Positions 12,201-21,554 of a stretch of DNA of 64,000 bases are shown here, one piece after another; position 1 is the stretch's first letter; the number at the start of each line of letters is the position of its first letter. The notes under the pieces are model-generated. The model was not told the origin of the DNA, did not search any database, and saw only the letters and a list, made by a program, of their open reading frames with translations. The translations under genes were made by a program, and so were the position numbers. Source of the stretch: Edolisoma coerulescens (Eukaryota; Chordata; Aves; Passeriformes; Campephagidae); contig VWZW01006244.1 in the NCBI GenBank assembly GCA_013397115.1, positions 722,757-786,756 of the forward strand. The letters are read 5' to 3'.

Positions 12201-13407
12201 CCCAAATCCCCGCAGTCAGGTTCTCCCATGGAAAGAGCATTGGGATGAGGGTAACATCTTCAAGTGGGTGGAAGGATGGGGTTTTGGGGGGCATTGGTAA
12301 GGCCCCAATCAACTCGTTCAATGAGAATTTTGAAAGGGCTTACAGTGGTTCACGATCTCTGAGTTGGACACATGGGAGAAATACTTACAGGATATTCTCA
12401 AGAGGTGAAAAAAACACAGAGGTTTGCTGGAGAAAACTTTAGGAAAATCAGGGAACTTTGGCAAAAGGTTTAGCATAGCATTCAACCAACACAAAACACT
12501 TCTCACAGCATTAACTTGGCCCATTCAACTTAGCAAACTTTAAACCTGCTCAATGTTAAGTTACTCAAAATATTCCTAGGAGAGGGAATTAGAAGAAGAA
12601 AGAGAGAAGGACAGAAAAGATATAGACAAGCACACATATAGCTACCAACTCCTGGGTTCCAGTGGTGTTCAGACAGAACTTTCAAGACAAATGTAGGGTC
12701 TAGATGAATGTGATGGCCTGGTGTTTGGCCTTAAATACCCCTTGGTCCTCAAGGGCCCTCCTCCCAGGCAGGACTTCTGATCATTTGTCCACTCAGGAGG
12801 TGGATTAGAGGAGAGTGGAGCATTGCCTCCAGTGTGCCATGATTAGCAGACACTGCCAGGCTGGGACACAGGCTCTGGGGTTGAAGTGTATGGGGCCGTT
12901 CACTGCCTCATCAGGGCAAGGCCCAACCTGCCCTTCCCCCACACACGTATACCCCAATATGTCTCAAAATATCAAATCTTTCCAGTCTCTGACACCTGGC
13001 CTAACCAGCAGCTTCTCATCCTTCTTCTCCTGCCCTCAGGTGAGAAGCCCTACATCTGTGAGATCTGTGGGAAGAGCTTCACCAGCCGCCCCAACATGAA
13101 GCGGCACCGCCGGACCCACACCGGGGAGAAGCCGTACCCCTGCGACGTCTGCGGCCAGCGCTTCCGCTTCTCCAACATGCTCAAAGCCCACAAGGAGAAA
13201 TGTTTCCGCGTCAGCAACCCCTTGGCTTCGGACACGGCCGTCCCCCAACCCGCCACCAGCCCGGCTCCGCTGCCCCCCGGCCCCGGCGTCTCCCCGCTGC
13301 CCCTGCCGCTGCTTCATCCTCTTCCACAGACCCTCCCTCCTCCTCCTCACCTACCACCACCCCCTCCCCTGTTTCCCGCGGGGAGGATAAATTCAAACAA
13401 CAATTAG
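6266..13407 (+). CDS. ZBTB47: ZBTB47, BTB/POZ and zinc-finger transcription factor (5 coding exons; initiator exon not seen)
   Basis: Coding exons read as 6266-7633, 10821-10968, 11516-11631, 12035-12179 and 13040-13407. All have AG acceptors and GT donors, and phases agree throughout (714 codons plus TAG). The first exon encodes a BTB/POZ domain (about residues 28-140, with a PAHKGVLAAYSQFFHSLF core), a linker, and a Glu/Asp tract at about 270-335. Nine fingers follow: two in the first exon, then seven spread over exons two to five. Fingers 2 and 9 end in Cys (C2HC); the others are C2H2. The Pro-rich tail ends in a short Asn-rich stretch, as in the mammalian protein (about 747 aa). The family is nuclear: BTB for dimerisation and corepressors, fingers for DNA; targets are poorly known. 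The acceptor before 6266 is phase 0, so a short upstream exon should supply Met. An in-frame ATG at 6239 lies inside the intron tract, and ATG 6347 could start a short form. Confidence 0.95.
7090..7260 (+). repeat. GAG/GAA/GAT trinucleotide tract coding the acidic linker of ZBTB47
   Basis: This purine-rich trinucleotide tract inside the first recognised coding exon encodes long Glu runs and an Asp run, broken by a few Gly, Ala and Val codons. It is in frame and coding, not a separate locus. A second shorter GAG/GAA run lies at about 7364-7392. The complementary strand forms Ser/Pro-rich open frames that are shadows. Confidence 0.9.
7634..10820 (+). other. ZBTB47: ZBTB47 intron between the BTB exon and finger 3
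   Basis: The intron has GT-AG ends (CAG/GTGAGC donor; acceptor tract CTCCTTGCAG). Apart from the 19-bp minisatellite at its 5' end I see ordinary AT-leaning unique sequence with no convincing exon or repeat. Open frames such as 9858-10322 lack family resemblance and splice context. Confidence 0.75.
7679..7813. repeat. 19-20 bp minisatellite, about 7 degenerate copies
   Basis: A unit with core CATCCCACCAAGG recurs at roughly 7679, 7697, 7717, 7736, 7755, 7774 and 7793. It starts about 45 bp after the donor of the BTB exon, in the 3.19-kb intron of ZBTB47. Copies are imperfect but clearly of one register. Confidence 0.8.
12325..12990 (-). mobile_element. Probable ERV LTR, antisense in a ZBTB47 intron
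   Basis: The segment between finger exons four and five resembles, read on the minus strand, a common avian endogenous-retrovirus LTR. It has a TATA-like GGTATTTAAGG at about 12730-12741, then a CT-rich stretch, then a TTCCCTCTCCTAGGAATATT-like block, and an AACTTTGCCAAA/GATTTTCC-like region. No internal retroviral genes are present, so it would be a solo LTR. Terminal TG/CA and a target duplication could not be fixed, so the limits are approximate. Identification rests on remembered similarity, not a search. Confidence 0.5.
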
Positions 13408-14270
13408 GTGCCCCCCACCCTGGCCACGCGCCTGCACGGACTGCTCTGCCCTTCGGGAACGCCTTTCCCCCAGGGAGCCAAGGCTTTGCTTGCTCTCTAC
13501 CCCCTTCCTCCTCGTTTTGGGGTCATTTTGGGTTTTTATTCCTTTTTCTCACCCGTCATTCTCCACAGAGAGGGGGAGCAGGAGGAAGGCCCCCCCAAGG
13601 TGTTGGGGGGGAAACTGCCATCCGTCCATAAGGGTGTAGGTAAAAGGTGTCACTCTCCATTTCATCTTCCCACACGCCGGCTTCATCTTCCTGCTGGGAT
13701 GCTGGTGGGGCTGGGAGGAGCAGGATATCCAGTCTTGAGCTTGCTGGCCGGTGCATCAATATTTCTAAGCCGAATTCTAGTTAGTGGTGCTTGAATCCCT
13801 GTACTGTAAAGCTGGTCTTTCGAGTCAGGCTCCTCACCCATGGGGTTGAGAGGTGGCCACCACAGAGGAGCCCACCACTGCCAGCCCCAGTGGCCTGTGG
13901 CGAGCGAGCAGATGTCCCCATTGGAAAGCCATTAGCACGCTCTCGTTAGCAGCCCTTGACACGTCTTCCTTCCCTACAACAGGTTTTCCTCCTCCACAGG
14001 CAAAAGCACAAACACCTGCCTTGCATCTCAGGGCATCTACAGCTCGTTGTTGGTCCAGTTTTGGGGTGCCCTAAGGGAGCTGGGTTCTGGTGTGCCCTTT
14101 CTGCTAATCCCAGCAGGAGCTGGGCTCCTGGGGATGCTCTGGAGTTGGGGAGCTGTTCCTGGGAGAGTTCAGATAGCTTTGGGACCGGCAGGAGGGTAGC
14201 CTGGGACAAGAGGAGCAGGACGCTTCTGTTTCTCAGCAGAATCGGCCCAGAATAGTGCCTTAACAATCCG

Positions 14271-14276
14271 AATAAA
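14271..14276 (+). terminator. Candidate proximal polyadenylation signal of ZBTB47
   Basis: AATAAA hexamer 0.86 kb after the stop codon, followed by GT-rich sequence. It would give a short 3' UTR. Confidence 0.35.
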
Positions 14277-17200
14277 CCCTTGAGGGATGGGTGAGCTCCA
14301 GGTTGGTCCCATTGCAAGGTTCAGAGCTAAGCAAGACCGTGTTCAGCCTGGGGATGATGATGTCCCAGTCTCTGGTTTCTTGCCTGCATTGCTCTCCCAA
14401 GCTTCACCTCTCCTTGTGGTGCTGGCATCTGCTGCCCTGTCCTGGTTTTGGGGGACCAGAGGGGACCAGTGAGGGCTGTGTTTGTTTTGGTGATGCCCTG
14501 TGGCATTGCTTAGTGCTTGTTGAAGATGTTGAAGTTGAGCTGGTCTTTGGTTTTACTTACAAATAGTATGGCTGGCTTCATGCTGAGGAGGAGGAGAAGA
14601 GGAAGGCTTTGCTGTTGCCTTTTTGTTGGGCACTGAGGTCCCAGCAGGGTCTCTCACTGCTGTGCTCTGCCCCAGGGTGCCATGCATTGGACTGACCATG
14701 GCTGTATGTGGTCCCTGCCTGGGGAAATGTCCCCTTTGGAGTCAGAGAGCACCCAGCATGGGCAGAGAAGGGCTGACAAGAGGTGGGGGGCTGTTGCAGC
14801 TGATGCCATGCTCCTAACGCCAATGTTGAGGTCACCTACGGACATGGGTTAGGTCATGGAGGAGGTGGTGAGCAGCACTGTTGGTAGGCAAGAAGGAAAG
14901 AGGTCACTGAGTGGGCTGCAGGAGCCCTTTCTCATATGCACCTTGTGCTGGGTGACAGCAGAGCGCTGGTGACAGGGAGCCAGGTCTGGCTCTGCGAAAA
15001 GTCTTGGTATTTCATCTCCTGGACCAAATCAGCAAAGCACTTGGGCAGCATTGAGGTTGTCGCTGCAGAGATGGGAGGATTCAGCCACATGCTCAGGGGC
15101 TTTGCTGACTGGGGACGTGCAGGAGCCTGACAGGGACAGGACAGAGGAGCATCTGCTGTTCTCCTGAGTGCTCTTTGAGGTGACTGGTGTCACCTCCTGC
15201 TGAGTGGTGCCCCCCATGCCTGGCATCTTAGGAAAGCTGACTGATGTTAGCATTTTGGAGCCACAAATTCCTTTTCATCTTCGTTTTGGCTGGGGTCTTG
15301 TGGATCCCCAGCACCTCTCTCAGTACCAGTGAGCTCACCCCCATCTCCATCTGCTCTGAGCAAAAGGAGGTTGCTATGGCAGAGCTGCCTTGCCATACTG
15401 ACCTTCTCAGGTGGGTTCCAAAGGCTTCTCTGCTGTCCCCCTCCATGACCCTGGGGCTCGTTGGGATGGTGCAAAACCTTCTCAAACACGCGCCCATGAG
15501 GGATGAGGGCTCTTGGGGCCATTGGCTGTCTGAAGGGACCACGACCCATACTGGAAGATGATTGCTTTACAGAAGCATTCGGTGATACCCGTGGAGGTGT
15601 TGGAGTGGTCCATGCTGTCTCCTCTGCTGCCTTCCAGATCCCATCCCCTTGGGCTTCCTTGTGCTTCTTTCCCCTCATGCTCAACCTTGAGACAGGATGG
15701 GAGCGCTGTGCCCCGAGGAGGGCTCACCTTGCTTTTATGGTCTTCTGTGGTGGAGCCCATCAGCTGGTAGACTTCCCCCCCATGTAAACACCCACGCCAA
15801 CATATGCTCCCTTGTTCCACTCACCTGGAGGTGGCTTTCTCTGTTCCTGTCCTGGTTCATCCTCTCCCAGTGAGGACCTGCCCCCCTCGGACATCTCTGT
15901 GAGATGAGAGCACTTCCTTGAGGCTGGAAGCCCAGCGGAAAGCCCAGTGACTGATCCCAGCTGCATCCAATCCCCTTCGAGAGCCTGCTTGGCATGTAGA
16001 GCCACTTGGAGACGTCGAGATGTGACCATGCACACAGCACTTTGGAGAACCAGATCCCTGCTGCTCCCTCCCCTCTCCAAGGCCTGCGTAGTTCCCAGGA
16101 GTCCTACAAGGCCTCCGAGCCCTTTTGTCTACACCCTGACTCAGCCCCAGTGTGTCTTCATGTCTGGTTTTCGTTCATGTACTAAGAGCTCAGACGAGTC
16201 GCTCCCGCAGTGCCTCGTCCATCCCGGATCTGTCTCAGCTGGCCCTGTTGCACCCCTTGGGGTTAGACAGGGCAGGAGGCAGGAGACTTGGGTCCGTTGT
16301 TTTCAAGCTTTTTTTGTTTCATTTTAAAATTTTAATTCTTTTTTTTTTAACTCTTGCACCTTAATCTCTCACATCCCTTCTTTGACAGACAGCGAGGGTG
16401 GAGAGGGGCTTGATTTCCATTACGCAGTTCCTGAATACGGCGCAACGCAACGTTCAGCTGACAGCTCTTCCCACACACCTAATCCCCAGACCTGTCTGGG
16501 TTGGAATTTTTTTTCCCCCCACTCCACCCTTCATTTGAACTTTGGGGAGGGAGGGAATCATGTGGGGAGGGTCATTTTTGGTTTATATATCCCAGGAGCC
16601 TGGTAGCACAGACCAGTTCGTCTCACGTATCCATGAGGCACAGCTGGCCCTTTGGACCACAGCCATAACCCCGGCGCGGTGGGAAGGTGACGGATGGATG
16701 GATGGACGGACGGGTGGGAATGGCTGTGACAGTGCAATAGAGACGAGCACCCGCTGCTAGACAACTCCTCTGAGGTGACTCTTGGTTTGCCTGAAGTCAG
16801 GAGGGAAGGACAGATGGACAGATGCCCTTTGTTCACACGGACGGCGAGAGCTTCCCCACACGCAGCCCTGCCTAGAGACACGGAACCACGACAGGAGTTG
16901 GGTCGAACTTACAAAGGAAGAAAATAATAATTTAAAAAAAAAAAGGAGAAAAAAAATAGGAATAAGAACAACCTCTGTAGCATGGAACTTGAAGGAAATG
17001 AATGAAACCCCAAGCACTTGCCTCAAAACTAGTTTCTCATGCCTAGTGTTTGGCTCTGTATTATTTTATGCCATTCAGTATCAGTTGCCCAAACATGCCA
17101 AGTTAAGAGTGTATTGGTGGCTCTACAAGTGTGAACAAACTAAACGAAGCACTTTATTCTGTATAGATTAAGGGAAGGCGGGGAGGGGAGGGGAAGCTTG

Positions 17201-17805
17201 GATGCTTTTCGGAAGCGTCTTAAGTAATGTTCTAGGAAATGTATTATTATTATTATTATTACTTTTTTTTTTTATGACCATGTGTAATCAATATATGTTT
17301 ATCTTTAACTCCAAGTACAGCAGTTACTCTCTTTGGGATGGTGTGAGGAGGGGGAGGCTGAGATGGTTGGATTAGTCCATCCCTATGGGGCCAACTGAGG
17401 CAAGTCATTGTCTACCGCAGGAACGGGCGAGTCTTGCTTTGTCGACGGTCCGGTTGGCCAATGTCCAGGAGGTCCCAAGAGGTTCATCAAAGCCACCTCC
17501 CGGGACACAACTCCCAGTCAGACATCCCCATCCCGAGCCACCTTCTGCCTGGGGGTGTTGAGGCTGCTCTCTGGGCTGCCCACAAGCACGACGAGTCACG
17601 GTAGGGAGGCTGGTTTGGGTTGACCCTCGAGGCCACGTGCTTGGCCATGCTTTGAAACCTGCTTTTGGCCTCTCACCAAGGCACGTTGGGGCTCACTGAG
17701 CTCTGAAATTGGTGAGAGGTCAGAACTGAGCCTTTCCACTGCGTTCTCCCAGTCTGGAAGTGTTATGACTGTTACCAAAGAGGTTGCAAGTGGAAGGACT
17801 GAATC

Positions 17806-17811
17806 AATAAA
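17806..17811 (+). terminator. Candidate distal polyadenylation signal of ZBTB47
   Basis: AATAAA hexamer followed by a T-rich stretch (TTTGTCTTTTAT). It lies just before DNA that begins to carry repeats, so it is my preferred end of the ZBTB47 transcript. Confidence 0.45.
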
Positions 17812-18992
17812 CTATTTGTCTTTTATAAAAGAAAACCTAAAGCTCCACCACTTTCTTTGTTACCTTAATTTTGCCTTATCTTTTTCTCCCGCCCTTTTTT
17901 TTTTTTTCTTCTCTTTTAAAAGGGTTTTTTTCAGGCAATAGTGTGAGCAGTCAGAGACGGGGAGGATGAGCTTCCTATGGAATGTTGATTGCTGCCACTG
18001 CTTTGCGTGTATAAGCCCTGTGTTGGGTTTGGTGGGAGGTGTGTGCGTGTGTGTGAGACAGCTTGACTGTTGTGGGGCCAACAAAAAAAGAGCTTTTCAG
18101 GGAAGGGTGATGAGTGGATAGAAGAAGGGATTCAGTGCTTACAGCCCTAGGGTAAGGTCTGAGCTCCTGGTCCTCCTGGCTCCATCAGGTTTGTGTGATC
18201 TTTGAGTAGGGGCTCTCTGATCTCTGTTGGCAGTGGAGAAACCAAGGAGCACATCCAAAAGCACCCAGTGCCTTTATTAGTTTAAAATGGAGCAGGGGGA
18301 ACCTTGCCAACAACATCAGCATGGATATTAGGAAGACAATGGAAGAAGAGATGATTTTCCTTCAGCCTTTGGATGTAGTCTTTGCCACTGCTGTTATCTG
18401 TAGCGGCACCTCTGCCACCAGAGCTGTTGTATCTGAGCCAGGAAAACACCAGGCAGCAGTGAGGAGTGATGCCTCTTTGAGCATTCCTGGTGGCATTTCT
18501 TATCTGTGATGGCCTTTGGACTGATACAGCTTCTTGGAGAGGTGGAAGAACATCCCCAGGCCAGACTTTCACTTGGTGATGTCCAACTTTGCTGCCTTCC
18601 TCAGACCAACATGCTGAGATTCAGCTCTTGTTGCTCAAGCAATGGGATATTTCAAATTCTTCGGGGTCTTTTTATACAACAGCTATTTTTCCTTTTATGG
18701 TTCCCTGCCCTGTGCCCGTGATGGCATCTCCACAGCTTTATAATGGATGTGAAGCACGTGGGAGCACCAAACTCCAGTTTATTTGAAACTTCTTGAGCCT
18801 GTGTCAGGGACCACATCGCAACAACTCATGGGAGGTCAGCAACATTCTCCTGTTGGCTTCAAAGGGCCAAGTTTTCTCCCAGGAGAGCCAAGAAATGTGG
18901 CAGGAAGTGAATGGGGATTAACCCTCTCTTAGGATTGTCAACAACTTTCCAGCCTGCATACAGCAAGAAGAGCTGAAGCAAAGGTCATGGAA

Positions 18993-19150
18993 TACACAGA
19001 ATCATTAAGGCTGGAAAATGCCTCCGACATCATTGAGTCAACCTTTGACCAATCACCACCTTGTCAACCAGACCAGAGCATTGAATGCAACTTCCACTCA
19101 TTCCTTGAACACTTCCAGGGGTGGTGTTGGTGGAGGCAGGAGGTGGGATC
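18993..19150 (-). mobile_element. CR1 LINE 3'-end fragment
   Basis: Reads in plus orientation as the reverse complement of a CR1 3' end: AGAATCATTAAGGCTGGAAA, then the conserved CATTGAGTCAACCTTTGACC and CACTTCCAGGGGTGGTG words. Heavily diverged and truncated. Confidence 0.7.
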
Positions 19151-19706
19151 CTGACACTGCAATAAATGACTTTTAAAAATGGTTATTAATTTTCCTTTTT
19201 TTCTTTTCTGCCAGAAGCTATTTGGAAGATTCATCTTTAATTAGCTTGGGAATCATCTATATGAATTTCTGCAGAACTGGGCAGAAGGTGTTTATTTCTT
19301 TTCAGTGCAGTTTTCACACTTTTGATTGTTTTAAAGATTTTTGTTCCTTTTTTTTTTTTTAAAGCTACTTTGTGACAGCCGGTCACCTTGGATTTCTTTT
19401 TCTTCTGGAAATATTTCATTACTGTTCTGATGTGATTGTCCTCTAAGGAGCTTATCCTGCAGCTTTTTAAATCCTTCAAATGAAACCAGGACGAGACTCT
19501 GGTTCCTTTACTCCCCCTGAATTCTTTTTCCTTCCAAATGTGCTTTAGCTCCTCCCCAACTTCATTTTGATCTAGATGAATCAGCCAGGTATGATTTGTG
19601 ATATCAGAATTTTCATACCACTTTGAGGCAATTATTTTGCAAGTTTTGTATTTGTTCTTTTTAAAAATTGTTAATGATTATCACCCCTGTTAGTGGTACT
19701 ATGACA

Positions 19707-20205
19707 TCATAGAATCACAGAATTGTTAAAGTTGGAAAAGACCAACCACCAACCCAGCAGCACCACCGTGTTCACCACTAAACCACGTCCTTAAGTGCCA
19801 CATTCACACGCTTTTGAAAACTTCCAGTGATGGTGACTCCATCCCTGGAACTCTCCTGCCTCTTCCAGTGCTTTACGACCCTTTCTGTGAAAGAATTCAT
19901 CCTAATATCCAATCTAAACCTCCCCTGGCACAACTTGAGGCTGTTTCATCTCGTCCTGTCACCATAGGTATCCAGCTTCCTTCTAGTCCTGGGTAAACTC
20001 CTAGTTGTGGTATCCACGGGGAAGAGCTGTAAGGATACGAANTCACACGCTTTTGAAAACTTCCAGTGATGGTGACTCCATCCCTGGAACTCTCCTGCCT
20101 CTTCCAGTGCTTTACGACCCTTTCTGTGAAAGAATTCATCCTAATATCCAATCTAAACCTCCCCTGGCACAACTTGAGGCTGTTTCATCTCGTCCTGTCA
20201 CCATA
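19707..20205 (-). mobile_element. CR1 LINE 3'-end copy, partly duplicated by the assembly
   Basis: Starts with TCATAGAATCACAGAATTG and continues through the conserved CR1 3' region (AACTTCCAGTGATGGTGACT, CCTAATATCCAATCTAAACC). The stretch from 19804 onward is present a second time after the N at 20042, so the true element is probably about 240 bp shorter than this span. Confidence 0.8.
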
Positions 20206-20280
20206 GGTATCCAGCTTCCTTCTAGTCCTGGGTAAACTCCTAGTTGTGGTATCCACGGGGAAGAGCTGTAAGGATACGAA
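19804..20280. repeat. Exact direct duplication of about 238 bp around a single N
   Basis: 19804-20041 and 20043-20280 read identically by eye, in the same orientation, separated only by one N at 20042. The repeated block contains CR1 tail plus following unique sequence, so it is not a transposon unit. It looks like two contig ends that overlap but were joined with an N instead of being merged. Confidence 0.9.
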
Positions 20281-20461
20281 TCCGAAAGTTTCAGGTCTCA
20301 AATGGGGAAAAAAAGAATAAAAGATGGGGCTCTCCATGGGGCTGTTTTGCTCTCTGTGTCCATCACAACTTGTGCTCGGTCCTTGCCTTTGGTTGATGTG
20401 AAGGATCAGTTTCAGCTCCATCAACATGCAAACACAGGGGATTTCCTTTGGAATAGTAACA

Positions 20462-20467
20462 TTTATT
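20462..20467 (-). terminator. Candidate polyadenylation signal of KLHL40
   Basis: TTTATT on the plus strand is AATAAA on the minus strand, 1.09 kb after the KLHL40 stop. It is the first such hexamer I see downstream of the gene. Confidence 0.45.
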
Positions 20468-21554
20468 TTTAAATAAACAACTGGTCAGATGGTGTGGGCA
20501 TCAGGAGATTTTTGCTCTAACAGATCTTTTTTCCTGCTGCCAGTACAGTCGTGTTTCTACCAAAACTTCATTATCGACAACTTTAAAATAAATACCCATT
20601 TTTCCTCAGTCAGAAGCTCTCTTTGAGCCAAACACATCTGAGATCTCCTTGGCAAAGTAAAATACTCTTACAGAAAAAAAAAAAAAGTCTGAATATTAAA
20701 AAGAAGAGAAACAGCAAAAATATAAAACATTTCCCTAAAAAACAGCTTTTTTCCATCCATAGGTGAGGACACTGTGATCTGTGATTGAAGATGAGGAGCC
20801 CAAAAGGCTGGAGATGAGCACACAGGGCCTCCCCTGTCCAGCTCTCCCCCTTCCCTACCCTACAACTTGCACGACTCCTCCCCTCCTGAGACTCAGCTCC
20901 CAGCCTCTCATCACTCCAAAGTCAAGGTGGAGGCAAAGAACCAAGATTATTTGCTTTTCATTGCAACTTCCAAAGCACTTCTGCTGCTCACATGATCTTT
21001 TCCTTTAACTGTCTCATCCCAACAACCCTCTTCACTCAGGAGCTCATCAAATTCTATCAGGTCTCTCCTGTACCACTTGACTTTGACCCTTCCTTCTCCT
21101 CTCCAAGGAACACTGTGCTCACAGACACCTTAGGTGGGGAAATACTTTGTTGACCCCTTTCTCTGGGGAATGTCAACTTAGTCCCCACTTTCTGCCTCCG
21201 CTGTTTACTGGGGAGGTCCACCAGCAGTTGAAAATATGGGGAAAAACATGGAGAAAGAAGTGAAAAAATGCATGATCTATTTGTCCTGTCTCCTGAGACT
21301 GGAATAACTATTTTTTCCGTGCTTCTCAGTCTTCCCCAGCTCCTTGCAGGCTCCAGATCCCCTCTCCAATAACCTTTTGAGCACCCTCAAGTTCCCAGAG
21401 GTTTTCCAGACACTCTCCCCTCTTTCCCACTTATACAAAAAAGTGCCAATCACAGATGCAATGTCCTGCACAGTGTCCAGATGCCACATCTCTGATAAGC
21501 ATCTCCCCCCACCCCTCCTTGCCCCAGACCCCCGTGGAAAGAAGAAGATAATCA
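20468..21554 (-). other. KLHL40: Apparent 3' UTR of KLHL40
   Basis: About 1.09 kb of repeat-free sequence between the stop codon and the first minus-strand AATAAA. It includes an A-rich run near 20670-20720. No other gene-like signal. Confidence 0.45.

Larger units (their letters stand above)
13408..17811 (+). other. ZBTB47: Apparent long 3' UTR of ZBTB47
   Basis: After the TAG at 13405-13407 no further exon, retroposon or recognisable gene appears for about 4.4 kb. The sequence is unique, with T-rich and A-rich patches (16318-16350, 16920-16960, 17236-17275). An early AATAAA at 14271-14276 could give a short transcript; the next convincing one is at 17806-17811. The absence of CR1 copies here, unlike in the following intergenic DNA, is consistent with transcribed UTR under constraint, but the extent is inference. 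Confidence 0.5.
17812..20461. other. Intergenic region between ZBTB47 and KLHL40 (convergent 3' ends)
   Basis: No coding exon is recognised. It holds a degraded CR1 remnant at about 18993-19150, a second CR1 copy from 19707, and the exact 238-bp duplication around the N at 20042. The remainder is unique sequence with nothing I can assign. Confidence 0.7.
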
